From JAHWKV01 sp040905365 (lineage in GTDB: Bacteria; Actinomycetota; CADDZG01; JAHWKV01), in contig JBBDRQ010000077.1 of the NCBI GenBank assembly GCA_040905365.1, positions 1 to 64,000 of the forward strand: DNA of 64,000 nt. Reading direction: 5' to 3'. The stretch's first letter is position 1, and each line of letters begins with the position of its first letter. Below, piece by piece: positions 15,895 through 25,898 of the stretch. The notes beneath the pieces are model-generated. The model saw nothing but the letters and a program-made list of their open reading frames with translations. It did no database searches and was not told the DNA's origin. Position numbers and translations under genes: made by a program.

Positions 15895-15959
15895 ATTAAC
15901 CTCGCCTCTAATAGCCTTAACAGTTAGTCACTATAACCCCAGAGTGGGAAAAATAGCCT

Positions 15960-16805
15960 TCACTGGGGACCGAAAATTTCAGCTAGCCCCTCTTTGATAA
16001 CAGCCGAACCGCGCGAATTGACGGTTTCAAAGCCAAAAAGTTTCGATCCCTTGCCCGCCTCTGCCACGGACCACGCCCGGGTCGTGATCGTCTGCCCTGG
16101 AAATACCGGCCGGGAAAACTGGACGCTCAAACGGCGCAGCCGGCCGGGGTCGCCTCCTGCCAGGTTGTCCAGCAGCACCTTGGACGCGAACGCCATGGTG
16201 CACATGCCGTGAACAATGACTCCGGGAAAACCGGACTGCCGAGCCGCCTGCCGGTCCAGGTGGATAGGATTGTCGTCGCCGGAAGCCTCGGCGTACCGCT
16301 GTGTCTGGTCCTCGTCCACCTGCTGAGCTACCTCGACTAGGTACTCCGGCGCCTCGCCCGACTCCTGCTTGGGCGCCTTTGCACCGGTTCCGGTCTTGCG
16401 TATAAACATCTTGCTGCGTGCCTCGGCCGCCAACCGGCCGTCCTGGTTGGCGAGAGAGGCCGCGACCGTGAAGGTGTGCCCGGTCGGCGCCAAGTCCACT
16501 TCCTCCAGTTTGGTTTCCACCCGCAGCCGGTCCCCAGCCCGGATCGGCAGGAAGTAGCGATGGTCCTGCTCGGCGTGAACCAGCATGGCCATGTCGGCCC
16601 CCAAGTCGGGGTCGAGCATCACATCCCTCAGGCCGGGGGTGGCAACGACAAAGGCAAACGCGGGCGGAGCAACCGGCCGTTCGGAGTTGAAAGCGGGGTT
16701 GTCTTCGTTGGTCGCCTCGGCGTAACGGCGAATGCCGTCCGCGGTAACCTCGAACCCCCGAGATTCATAAGTCTTGCCAGCCAGTTCGGCGTTGAGCCCT
16801 GCCAC
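15960..16805 (-). CDS. MaoC-like hydratase with two hot-dog domains
   Basis: The N-terminal half is a MaoC-N (FAS1-type dehydratase) hot-dog domain; the C-terminal half is a MaoC domain with the hydratase-2 signature YAEASGDDNPIHLD, which carries the catalytic Asp and His. This two-domain form matches actinobacterial (3R)-hydroxyacyl thioester dehydratases of lipid metabolism, in which only one domain is usually active. The N-terminal copy also has YAEATNEDNPAF, which lacks the catalytic His. The GTG start follows a good GGGAGG site. It stands alone between sepF and the divergent sod gene. Confidence 0.85.
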   Translation of the reverse strand: MAGLNAELAGKTYESRGFEVTADGIRRYAEATNEDNPAFNSERPVAPPAFAFVVATPGLRDVMLDPDLGADMAMLVHAEQDHRYFLPIRAGDRLRVETKLEEVDLAPTGHTFTVAASLANQDGRLAAEARSKMFIRKTGTGAKAPKQESGEAPEYLVEVAQQVDEDQTQRYAEASGDDNPIHLDRQAARQSGFPGVIVHGMCTMAFASKVLLDNLAGGDPGRLRRLSVQFSRPVFPGQTITTRAWSVAEAGKGSKLFGFETVNSRGSAVIKEGLAEIFGPQ

Positions 16806-17019
16806 GCTTTACCTCCCTCGTCGCTACGATTCCCAGTCGCCGCCCTGCCGGACTGAATCGGCGCCCGCGTTGCAGTCCACGGCAGCCGCTTTGCGCCCGC
16901 AGCACGTGCAAGCGTGATTTCCCCCAATTTTGCACTTGGGGTAGATTATTTGCAGGTTCGCTTTGACGCGCACAAGCGGGGGTTGCGGTCATATCGCGGC
17001 AGCGGACCGGAGGTTTCTT

Positions 17020-17061
17020 ATGTCTCAAGGGGCATGTAAGGAAGCAGCCCGCCAACAGTAA
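17020..17061 (+). CDS. Possible 13-residue leader peptide before the superoxide dismutase gene
   Basis: ATG at 17020 is preceded by CGGAGG with six bases between, as good as any start site in the window, and runs for 13 codons (MSQGACKEAARQQ) to a TAA at 17059-17061. That stop merges with AAGGGAG, the ribosome site of the sod gene. Translation of the short frame could affect the downstream start. There is no conservation evidence, so it may be chance. Confidence 0.35.
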   Translation: MSQGACKEAARQQ

Positions 17062-17075
17062 GGGAGCCACTGAGA

Positions 17076-17759
<684 letters not shown>

Positions 17760-17775
17760 CGCACCGCACCCGCGA

Positions 17776-19789
17776 CTACGGCGCCGTTTCCAACAGGTCG
17801 GCCAGTCCCTGCTCATCCAGCAGAGGTGCACCCAGCGTCTCGGCACGGGCCAGCTTAGAGCCCGGGTTCTCCCCGACCACTACGTAGCTGGTCTTGCGGG
17901 ACACGTTGGACACGACTTTGCCGCCGGCCGCCTCNNNNNNNNNNTTGGCGGGGCCCGGCTTCGTCCCGGCTCCAGCGCCCAAGCCCTCCGGTCAGTACGA
18001 AGCTCATGCCGGTAAGCGGCCCGCCGGCGGTCTCGGAGTGCTCCTGCTTCATTACCACACCCGCCTCCCGCATCTTGTCGATGATCGTCTTGGCAGCCCT
18101 GGAGGCAAAAAACTGACGAATCCGCTCGGCTACAACCGGACCGACACCCTCCACGGCGGTCAACTCCTCCTGCGACGCCGCCACGATCCGGTCCATTGAC
18201 CCGAACTCCTCGGCCAGCAGCCGGGCGGTGGGCGGTCCCACATCACGGATGCCCAGGGCCACCAGAACCCGCGCCAGACCCGCCTGCTTGGAGCGTTCGA
18301 TTGAATCCAATAGCTGGCCGGCCTTCTTCTCGCCGAACAGGGGCAGTTGCAACAACTGGTCCTTGGTCAGCGAGTAGAGATCTCCCGGGTCGCTGACGAA
18401 GCCCATCTCGCGCAGCCAGATGGCAGCTTTGTAGCCTAAGCCCTCTATATCCATGGCGGAGCGGCTGCCGAAGTGGAACAATTGCTCGACTCCCCGAGAG
18501 GGGCACTGCTCGTTGGGGCACCGCCACACCGCCTCACCCTCTGCGCGCTGCAGCTTGCTGGCGCACACCGGACAATCGGAGGGCATCTCAAACTTACGCT
18601 CGGCGCCGGTACGCTTGGAGAGGATGGGCGCGATCACCTGCGGGATGACCTCGCCGGCTCTGCGCACCAGGACGGTATCGCCTATGCGAACGTCCTTGCG
18701 CTCCACCTCGTCGGCGTTGTGCAGCGTGGCCTGGGACACCATCGCGCCGGACAGCCGCACCGGCTCAAGCAAAGCGAAGGGCGTAACGGCGCCGGTACGG
18801 CCCACGTTGACGACGATGTCCTTGAGAAGGGTGGTCTTCTCCTCGGGCGGGAACTTGTAGGCGATGGCCCAGCGGGGACTCTTAGACGTGTACCCAAGCT
18901 CTTCCCGTGCGTCGAGGTCGTTGACCTTCACCACAACACCGTCGACCTCGAAGCTCAGATCGTGCCGGTGCGCCTCCCAGTACTTGCAGAACTCGTAAGC
19001 CGCCTGGAGGGTCTCAAAGGCGCGGTTTTGATCCATAACCGCAAACCCCAGCTCGCTCAGATAGCCCAGAGCCTGGGAGTGTCTGCGAAATCGCCTACCT
19101 TCGACCAGCCCGGTGCTGTGACAGAAGATCTCCAGATGGCGGCGGGCGGTAACCTTCGGATCCTTCTGCCGCAAAGAACCCGCCGCGGAGTTGCGCGCGT
19201 TGGCAAACGGACGCAACCCCTCGTCCACCAACGCACGGTTGAGTGCCTCGAACGCCTTGGTGGGCATAAAGATCTCCCCTCGAACCTCCATGTGCTTGGG
19301 CGCACCAGCGGGCAGCTCGGTCGGGATCGAGCCGATGGTACGTACGTTGGGGGTAATGTCCTCGCCGACGCGCCCGTCGCCCCGGGTGGCGGCGCTCGCC
19401 AGCTCGCCCTGCTCGTAAACGAGGTTGACCGCCAGCCCGTCGACCTTGAGCTCGCAGTAGAAATCCGCCGCTGAGCCCAGGATTCGGTTGACCCGCTTGC
19501 CCCATGCCAGCAGTTCCTCGAGACTGAACGCGTTGTCCAGCGACCACATCGGGGTGGGGTGCTCGGCCGCCGCAAACAGCTCCGACGGCGGGCTGCCCAC
19601 CTTCCGGGTGGGCGATTCATCTGAAGCCAGCTCCGGGTGGGCTTCTTCCAGCTCCGCCAGCTCCCGTACCATCGCGTCGTACTCGACGTCGGCGATCTCG
19701 GGGTCGTCCAGGACGTGGTAGCGGTGCGAGTGGTACTCGATTTTGCGGCGAAGCTGCTCGGCCTGCTTGAGAACTTCCGAGGACGTCAC
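17776..19789 (-). CDS. ligA: NAD-dependent DNA ligase, split only by an assembly gap
   Basis: LigA seals nicks in replication and repair using NAD. Domains in order: Ia and adenylation domain with the AMP-accepting Lys115 (ELKVDGLA), OB fold, zinc finger (Cys406, 409, 424, 429), helix-hairpin-helix region, and a C-terminal BRCT domain. The 10 Ns at 17935-17944 fall in the BRCT domain after WSRDEA; the frame beyond them (EAAGGKVVSNVSRKTSYVVV) is the expected BRCT continuation, in another phase. Deleting exactly ten bases restores one frame and leaves the normal number of residues. The gene is therefore almost surely intact in the organism. GTG start. Confidence 0.93.
17935..17944. other. Assembly gap (10 N)
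   Basis: Ten undetermined bases lie within ligA. The length of ten is a common placeholder, and the reading frame argues that the true number of missing bases is zero or a multiple of three. Confidence 0.98.
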
Positions 19790-19801
19790 GCGGGATCCCC
19801 G

Positions 19802-20866
19802 CTATTCGGCGGGGCGGATGGTACCGCCGCCCAAGACCTCGTCCCCGTCGTAAAAGACCGCGGCTTGGCCGGGTGCCGGACGCGGCTGCGGTTCGTCGAA
19901 GTCGACCCGCGCGCTCCCTCCGTCCGCCCTAACCGTGGCCGGCACCTCAGCCCCTCGGTAGCGGGTCATGACCGAGGCTCGGAATTCGCCGGGAGCGCCG
20001 GCCACAAAGCTGACCTGGTCGAGATCCATGCCGTCGACTCTCAGATGCTCCGCGTCGGCCACCACGACGGTGTTGTCGCCGGCACGTATCTCCTTGACAT
20101 AAAGGGGCAAACCGGCGGAGACACCCAGGCCCTTGCGCTGGCCGATCGTGTAGTGCGCGAAACCCTTGTGGGTCCCCAGCCGCCTGCCGTCGGCAGTGAC
20201 GATCGGACCCGACACCGAACCCTGGGGCACGTTTTGGGAGACGAAGGCGTGGGAGTCGCCTCCCGGGACGAAGCACAGGTCCTGCGATTCAGGCTTGTTG
20301 GCGGTGCGCAGATCCAGCGACTCCGCGATCTGCCTTATCTCCTCCTTGGGATAACTCCCAACGGGAAAACGCGCCATCTGCAGCTGCTGCTGGCCGAGCA
20401 TGTACAGAACGTAGCTCTGGTCCTTGCCGGCTTGCACCGCACGCTGCAGCCGGTACCTGCCGTCACGCAGGAGGGTGCGGGCATAGTGCCCGGTCGCCAG
20501 CACGTGGGCGCCGTATGCATGGGCACGTTCCAGTAGAGCCTCAAACTTGATGCTGCGGTTGCACACCACGCAGGGGTTAGGAGTCATACCCCGACCGTAC
20601 TGCTGCTTGAAGTCCTCGATGACGGTGCGCGAGAACTGGTCGGCAAAGTTCAGCACGTAGAAGGGGATGTCCAGCACCTGGGCCACCCTCCGTGCGTCCT
20701 CCGCCGCGTCCACCGAGCAGCAACCGCTGTCGTTGTTAGCCGCAGCTCCCTTCCACAGCTTCAACATGATCCCGGTTACGTCGTAGCCGTCCTCCTTCAT
20801 CAGCGCCGCAGCCACCGAGGAGTCGACGCCGCCCGACATCGCCACGACGGCCTTGGGCTTGCTCAT
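19802..20866 (-). CDS. mnmA: tRNA-specific 2-thiouridylase
   Basis: MnmA thiolates U34 of Lys, Glu and Gln tRNAs, using sulfur passed on from a cysteine desulfurase. The N-terminal PP-loop SGGVDSS binds ATP; the catalytic cysteines are in NPCVVCNRSIKFE and SQDLCFVPGG. ATG at 20866 is chosen: it follows GGGAGGAG and overlaps the stop of the desulfurase gene by four bases, although the frame stays open further upstream. Coupling to the desulfurase fits its sulfur supply. The C-terminal beta barrel is complete. Confidence 0.95.
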   Translation of the reverse strand: MSKPKAVVAMSGGVDSSVAAALMKEDGYDVTGIMLKLWKGAAANNDSGCCSVDAAEDARRVAQVLDIPFYVLNFADQFSRTVIEDFKQQYGRGMTPNPCVVCNRSIKFEALLERAHAYGAHVLATGHYARTLLRDGRYRLQRAVQAGKDQSYVLYMLGQQQLQMARFPVGSYPKEEIRQIAESLDLRTANKPESQDLCFVPGGDSHAFVSQNVPQGSVSGPIVTADGRRLGTHKGFAHYTIGQRKGLGVSAGLPLYVKEIRAGDNTVVVADAEHLRVDGMDLDQVSFVAGAPGEFRASVMTRYRGAEVPATVRADGGSARVDFDEPQPRPAPGQAAVFYDGDEVLGGGTIRPAE

Positions 20867-22029
20867 GCGCTCCTCCCGGCAAACTTGGGCGCAATGGAGC
20901 GCAGGCGCTCCACGGTCTGCTTCAGCGCCTCCACCGCCGCGGGTACATCCTGTTCCGTGCTGTTGCGGCCCAGAGAGAAGCGCAAAGATCCGTGCGCACG
21001 CTCCGGGGGAACGCCCATGGCCAGCAAAACGTGGGACGGATCCAGCGAACCCGAGGCGCAGGCCGATCCGCTGGAAGCCGCGACCCCTTTGGAGTCGAGC
21101 AGCAACAGCACCGACTCGCCCTCTACGCCCCGGATGCACAGGCTCGTAGTCCCCGGCACCCGTTCGGCGCCGCCGGCGTTGACATCGACATCGTCGATCG
21201 CCTCCAAAACGCCGCCCTGCAGCCGGTCCCGCAGCGACGCCAGCCGCTCGGCTTCGCTTGCCTGCTCCGCTGCCGCAATCTCGGCGGCGACACCGAAACC
21301 TACGATCCCCGCCACGTTGGGAGTACCGCTGCGAAGTCCTCGCTCCTGACCTCCGCCGTGCACAATAGGCTCCACCGGAGTATTGCGTCTCATGTACAGG
21401 GCCCCCACGCCCTTGGGTCCGCCGAGCTTATGGGCCGAGAAAGCTGCCAGATCGACGCCCAGAGACGCTACGTTCACCGGAATCTTACCCAGCGCCTGGA
21501 CGGCGTCGGTGTGCACCAGCGCCCGGCTGTTCTGCTTTACTATCTCGACCACGTCGCTCAGCGGCTGCACCACGCCCACCTCGTTGTTGGCCAGCATCAC
21601 CGAGACCAGGCAGGTCTGCGCCGACAATGCTTTCTTCAGGGCATCGAGATCGACCACTCCATCCGCACCGACCGGCAGGAACGTCACCCGGTAGTCCCGG
21701 CTCTCCAGCGACTCGGCCGCGTGAAGTACCGCGTGATGCTCTACCGACGTGGTGATTATGTGGTTGCGCTTGGGGTCCGCTTTGGCCACCGCCCCCTTGA
21801 TAGCCAGGTTGTCGGCCTCGGTTCCCCCGGCCGTGAACACGATCTCGGCCGGCTGGGCGCCGACCGCCTCTGCAACCTTCTCCCGCGCCTCTTCCAAGCC
21901 CTTCTTGGCCTCCCGCCCGGCTGCATATACGCTGGAGGGGTTGCCGAAGTGCTCCTGCAGGTAGGGCAGCATCGCCTCCAGGGCCTCGTCCATCATGGGC
22001 GTCGTCGCTGCGTAATCAACGTAGATCAT
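20863..22029 (-). CDS. Cysteine desulfurase, IscS/NifS type (class I)
   Basis: A PLP enzyme that takes sulfur from cysteine as a persulfide. PLP-binding features include EHHAV, HTDAVQALGK and Lys in FSAHKLGGPKG; the active-site loop is SSGSACASG, the extended class I form. Start ATG at 22029 (MIYVDYAATTPM) fits the family; the frame upstream contains a hairpin and is not coding. It is coupled to mnmA, so its main role is probably tRNA thiolation, with FeS assembly served by SufS-SufU at 48-50 kb. No iscU gene is nearby. Confidence 0.93.
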   Translation of the reverse strand: MIYVDYAATTPMMDEALEAMLPYLQEHFGNPSSVYAAGREAKKGLEEAREKVAEAVGAQPAEIVFTAGGTEADNLAIKGAVAKADPKRNHIITTSVEHHAVLHAAESLESRDYRVTFLPVGADGVVDLDALKKALSAQTCLVSVMLANNEVGVVQPLSDVVEIVKQNSRALVHTDAVQALGKIPVNVASLGVDLAAFSAHKLGGPKGVGALYMRRNTPVEPIVHGGGQERGLRSGTPNVAGIVGFGVAAEIAAAEQASEAERLASLRDRLQGGVLEAIDDVDVNAGGAERVPGTTSLCIRGVEGESVLLLLDSKGVAASSGSACASGSLDPSHVLLAMGVPPERAHGSLRFSLGRNSTEQDVPAAVEALKQTVERLRSIAPKFAGRSA

Positions 22030-22043
22030 GGTCCAATGATAAA

Positions 22044-22068
22044 GGCCCGACCGAAAACCGGTCGGGCC
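22044..22068 (-). terminator. Terminator-like hairpin 15 bases before the desulfurase start
   Basis: GGCCCGACCG pairs with CGGTCGGGCC around AAAAC. Read on the minus strand it is followed by TTTAT. It could end the uspA transcript, but it lies only 15 bases before the desulfurase ATG, leaving no room for a separate promoter after it. It may instead act as an attenuator in a shared leader. Confidence 0.65.
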
Positions 22069-22164
22069 CACCACCAGGCTAAAAGGTTCGTGAGACGCTC
22101 TAGTGCCGTGCCCTCCCGACCGCGATGCGCTCTACAACCACGGAAGGGGTAAACGACTCAGGTC

Positions 22165-23034
22165 TCAGGTTGCCGTCAAGCTCGAACGACTGACCAGCGC
22201 CGCAGGCGCCAGCCGCGCGACCTGGTCGCTCACGCTGCCCAGCGCCAGTCTTCCTGCGGGACCCAGGCCCCTGGAGCCCACCACGACCAAGTCAGCAGAT
22301 TTGGCCAGTTCGACAATTAGGCGGGCGGGGTTCCCAATCGGGATATCTACAGTCACCGCGAACCCTGCATCGACCAAAGGTTGAGCCGCGCGGTCGGCGG
22401 CCAGTACCGCCTGGCTGTGCAAATGGCTCACCACCTCGTCCGTCGCAATCCAATCGTCGTACTGAGTTGCGCTCAGCGGCACCAGGTCCGCGACCGATAT
22501 GACCCGGACCTCAACTTTGGCCGGATCGGCCAACTCCAGAAGAGTCTTAACCGCCAGCTCGGCGTCGGGGGAGCCATCGGTAGCCAGCAGGACCTGGATC
22601 GTGTCCCCAACGCCGGCGAATTGGTGCACGATCAAAACCGACGACTCCGACCCGCGCAACACCCGCGTAGAGGTGCTGCCCAACAGAAGATTCCCTAGCC
22701 AGCTGGAGCTGCCGGCCCCCATAGCGGTCAGATCGTACGAGCCCGATTTGACCTTCTGGAGAATCTGCTCGGCGGGAACGCCGACGCCCAGGTGGTAGTC
22801 GGCCTCGAACCCCTCCTGCTCAAAGCGCTCTATCTCCTCGGCCACCACCTCCTCGGGCTGGGGCCTGGGCTTGAGATCCCCCTCGGGGTACCGCAATGGA
22901 TAGCTGAACTCGACCGAGTCGCAAACGTTGACCGTAACCGCCGTCCTTGAGGCATCGGCGATACCTCTCAGTAGGAGGCCGGCATCCGCTGCCGGCGCGC
23001 CGCCGTTGGTAGCGTACAGAACACGCGTGGACAA
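22165..23034 (-). CDS. Universal stress protein with two Usp domains
   Basis: Tandem UspA domains (about residues 3-140 and 145-289). The second carries the ATP-binding pattern VVVGSRGLGPAGRLALGSVSDQV; the first has a similar but looser form (MGAGSSSWLGNLLLGSTSTRVL). Such two-domain Usp proteins are common in actinobacteria and often respond to hypoxia or dormancy. The TTG start at 23034 is well supported by AAGGAGG five bases before it. It sits close to a CBS protein gene and to the DosS-like sensor, a grouping seen in dormancy regulons. Confidence 0.9.
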   Translation of the reverse strand: MSTRVLYATNGGAPAADAGLLLRGIADASRTAVTVNVCDSVEFSYPLRYPEGDLKPRPQPEEVVAEEIERFEQEGFEADYHLGVGVPAEQILQKVKSGSYDLTAMGAGSSSWLGNLLLGSTSTRVLRGSESSVLIVHQFAGVGDTIQVLLATDGSPDAELAVKTLLELADPAKVEVRVISVADLVPLSATQYDDWIATDEVVSHLHSQAVLAADRAAQPLVDAGFAVTVDIPIGNPARLIVELAKSADLVVVGSRGLGPAGRLALGSVSDQVARLAPAALVSRSSLTAT

Positions 23035-23085
23035 GAGACCTCCTTCGCCGTCAACTGCTGGTGTTCTATCGCAGGTCCGGCCCGA

Positions 23086-23490
23086 TTACACGCGCTCCAC
23101 CGGCAGATATGCAGAGACATCGTTACGCATCTCCCGGATTAGATCTCCAGCCGATATCATCCCTACCAGTTTGGCGCCCCGCGCGACGGGCAGGTACCGT
23201 GAATGCGATGCACCCATCGCCAACGCAGCCTGGCACGCGGTTACGTCCTCCTCGACGGTCACCGGGTTGCGCGTCATGATCAAACCTACCCGCGTATCCG
23301 CCGGATCCCGATCGTCCGCGACCGCCCGGACAATGTCGGATTCGGTCACGATACCCTCGATCCTCCCCAGTTGGTCGACCACGGGCAGGGAGCCCAAACC
23401 ATGGAGCGCCATCTTGCGAGAGGCATCCCTCACTGAAAGCTGAGAACCTACGGTAACCAGGTATCGGCGAACCAGTTGGCCGGTCTGCAC
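23086..23490 (-). CDS. Two-CBS-domain protein
   Basis: A 134-residue Bateman module: two CBS domains with SLPVVDQLGRIEGIVTESDI and YLPVARGAKLVGMISAGDLI. CBS pairs bind adenosine nucleotides such as AMP or ATP and act as energy sensors. It has no catalytic domain, as in the hypoxic response proteins of mycobacteria, which it resembles in size and layout. It lies 52 bases upstream of uspA on the same strand. About 155 bases separate it from the divergent sensor kinase. Confidence 0.9.
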   Translation of the reverse strand: MQTGQLVRRYLVTVGSQLSVRDASRKMALHGLGSLPVVDQLGRIEGIVTESDIVRAVADDRDPADTRVGLIMTRNPVTVEEDVTACQAALAMGASHSRYLPVARGAKLVGMISAGDLIREMRNDVSAYLPVERV

Positions 23491-23644
23491 TGAGCCCTCC
23501 TCGGTCGGCTGCAGGTCCTAGCCTCCCTCAGGGCACACCGACCCGCTAGGGCTGAAGGTCCCGCTTCACCCGGGACCTGCACCGACCGCCTAACCTTCGC
23601 TTGAAGCTCTGGGATACAATCCATCTTGGTTAAGTCTGGTCGAA

Positions 23645-25288
23645 ATGTCGGTATCCATGAAATCCACATCATCAAAAGTTCACAGCAAACTGCTCGAAGC
23701 CATCCTGGCCCTGGAGTCGGAGCATTCACCCCAAATAGTCCTGCAGCGCGTCGTCGAGTTTGCCGCGGAGTTGACCTCGGCCCAGTACGGAGCCCTAGGT
23801 ATTATCGGCGCCGGCGGCGGGATTCAGGAGTTCCTCACCACGGGGATCACCCAGGCCGAACGTGACGCCATAGGCCCGCTCCCCAAGGGCCTCGGCCTGC
23901 TGGGTGCGCTGATCGAGGATCCCCGTCCTCTGCGCCTGAGCTCGATATCGCACGACCCCCGCTCGGTGGGCTTTCCCCCCAACCACCCTCCGATGGAATC
24001 TTTTCTCGGCGCACCGGTGCTTGCCGACGGGGTGGCCCTGGGCAACATCTACCTGACCAACAAACAAGGATCCGATGAATTCACCCTGGTCGACGAGGAG
24101 ATTCTTCGGGCCCTGGCCAAACAGGCCGGCGCCGCGGTCGAAAATGCCCGGCTCATAGAATCGGCACGAGAGCGCCAGCGACTGCTGGAAGAGTTGCGGG
24201 AAATCTCGGTCGCGGCTTTGCGCGAGACCAGCTCCGCCGACATTCTCGAAATAGTAGCCGCAAGCGCCAAGAAGCTCATCGAGTGCGACGGCGTTTCGGT
24301 CACGGTCCCTGGCGAACAAAGCGGAACGCTCATCGTCGCCGCCACCAAAGGACACGGGGAAGCCGATCGAAAGGGCTGCGTGCTTCCCATGGATAATTCT
24401 CTGTTCGATCAGGTCGTAACCTCCGGCCGGTCGGCACTCATCGAGGACCTCGACAACGACCCTCGGGGATTCAAGCCCTTGGTCCAGGCACCGGAGGCTG
24501 TCTCCGTCATAGTCGCCCCACTCTCGGCCCGAGATCAGGTGTTTGGAACTCTGGCGGCCTGGAACCTCAGAGGCAGTCCCGCACTCAACCCAAACGACCT
24601 GAGCGTGCTCGAGAACCTCGGCACCCAAGGGGCCTTGGGACTGCAGTACTCCCGCTCCCAGGAGCGGCTCAGGACCCATGCGGTCCTGGAAGACCGGGAA
24701 CGCATCGCTCGCGAGCTGCACGACGGGGTCATTCAGGCGCTGTTCGCCGTGGGGATGAGCCTCGAGGCCACCACCGCGCTGATCGATGACTCCCGGGCGA
24801 AAGATCGCGTCTCCTCGGCGGTGAACGAGTTAGATCAGGTAATTCGGGAACTGCGCAGTTACATTTTTGGGCTTCACACCGAGCTGGGAGGTGCGTCGAT
24901 TGCCGAAGCCCTATCCACACTGGCGTCGGAGTTCGAGCGCAACACCGGTGTGGTTACCGTCGCCGACATTGACCCCGCCGCGCCGAGGATGCTAACCGGC
25001 CGCTCGGAACAGGTGGTTCAACTGGCCAGGGAGGCGCTTTCCAACGTGCGCCGGCACGCGCGGGCCTCGACGTGCCGGATCAGCCTTTTTTCCGACGGGG
25101 CCGACTTAGTCTTGGAGATCGACGACGACGGTCGGGGATTCGACCTTTCGGTCGCCTCCTCGGGGCTCGGAATCAGAAACATGGAGCAGCGCGCAGCGAA
25201 AGTCGGCGGCGAGGTAGAGATCAATGCCGTGCCGGGCGGGGGTACCCTGGTACGGGTGCGCCTGGGCAACGCCGCGGCTTCCGGCTAG
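23645..25288 (+). CDS. DosS-like GAF-GAF sensor histidine kinase
   Basis: Two GAF domains (about residues 28-172 and 195-340) precede a HisKA_3 dimerisation domain with phospho-accepting His359 in ARELHDGVIQ and an HATPase domain (DDDGRGFD, SGLGIRNMEQR). The first GAF domain is strikingly like the haem-binding GAF-A of mycobacterial DosS/DosT: LPKGLG, IEDPRPLRL and GFPPNHPPM, in which His114 lines up with the residue I recall as the proximal haem ligand. It is therefore probably a cytoplasmic haem sensor of oxygen, NO or redox state. A TACAAT box at 23615-23620 may be its promoter. The likely partner regulator is at 27254. Confidence 0.9.
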   Translation: MSVSMKSTSSKVHSKLLEAILALESEHSPQIVLQRVVEFAAELTSAQYGALGIIGAGGGIQEFLTTGITQAERDAIGPLPKGLGLLGALIEDPRPLRLSSISHDPRSVGFPPNHPPMESFLGAPVLADGVALGNIYLTNKQGSDEFTLVDEEILRALAKQAGAAVENARLIESARERQRLLEELREISVAALRETSSADILEIVAASAKKLIECDGVSVTVPGEQSGTLIVAATKGHGEADRKGCVLPMDNSLFDQVVTSGRSALIEDLDNDPRGFKPLVQAPEAVSVIVAPLSARDQVFGTLAAWNLRGSPALNPNDLSVLENLGTQGALGLQYSRSQERLRTHAVLEDRERIARELHDGVIQALFAVGMSLEATTALIDDSRAKDRVSSAVNELDQVIRELRSYIFGLHTELGGASIAEALSTLASEFERNTGVVTVADIDPAAPRMLTGRSEQVVQLAREALSNVRRHARASTCRISLFSDGADLVLEIDDDGRGFDLSVASSGLGIRNMEQRAAKVGGEVEINAVPGGGTLVRVRLGNAAASG

Positions 25289-25318
25289 CCGTCAGCCGCT
25301 CACCGGCGATACGCAGCG

Positions 25319-25762
25319 CTAATCGCGCGCAACCGATGTCAGCGTATTCACGAGGTTGTCCAAGAACCGGGCCACGGCAACCTCCATGACCATTTGAAAC
25401 TCACGGTTGTTCACCAGGGAGCGGGCCCACTTGCGTGATGTCGAACTGCGGATGGACAGGTGGCACAGCGACGGACTGAGCTTGCTCAAGATGATATCGG
25501 CTTCCATGGCCGTCAGAGAGTTGCGTTGCGAACAACAGGTGGTAGATACGATTACGCGGGTACCGTCGACCAGTGGCATTCGGTATTCGAAGACAATTTC
25601 GCCAGCGGATTTCTCGTTGGTCAAGCCCATTTGGCACAGCGTGCGCCAGCCCTGTCTCTCTGCGGCACTGATGAGCTCTTCACAGACACCGAGCGACTCG
25701 ATCAAGGCGGGTCCCGCAACCTCGAAGGGAAGCTCCACCGGCACGAAGCAGTAGGTGAGCAT
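25319..25762 (-). CDS. Hypothetical protein, possibly SRPBCC-like
   Basis: A 147-residue protein with six cysteines and no recognised motif. The alternation of strands in the middle (GEIVFEYRMPLVDGTRVIVSTTC) with a long C-terminal helix resembles a START/SRPBCC lipid-binding fold, but this is weak. It lies on the opposite strand between the sensor kinase and the FAD oxidoreductase. No ribosome binding site is seen before its ATG. Base composition is slightly lower in GC than the neighbours. Confidence 0.5.
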   Translation of the reverse strand: MLTYCFVPVELPFEVAGPALIESLGVCEELISAAERQGWRTLCQMGLTNEKSAGEIVFEYRMPLVDGTRVIVSTTCCSQRNSLTAMEADIILSKLSPSLCHLSIRSSTSRKWARSLVNNREFQMVMEVAVARFLDNLVNTLTSVARD

Positions 25763-25898
25763 ATACGTAGTCTCGGCCCCGCCACCGCTAAAGGTAAGTG
25801 ACCAAGGACCCCGTTAACTCAGGACCTTCGCGCCCCTGCTGCGCCGCCCATCCCGTTTACACTTTCTTTGGTCCTGCGGCAAAGATGGGAGTTAACTA

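Noticed and set aside
16963..16994. TTGACG/TCATAT pair as the sod promoter
   Set aside because: The 20-base spacing and weak -10 make it no better than other matches in the gap.
17855..17975. ligA pseudogene due to frameshift
   Set aside because: The shift comes from ten placeholder Ns; the BRCT domain continues normally on the other side.
20867..21139. N-terminal extension of mnmA
   Set aside because: It lies in another phase of the desulfurase gene; the ATG at 20866 has a good ribosome site and the family N-terminus.
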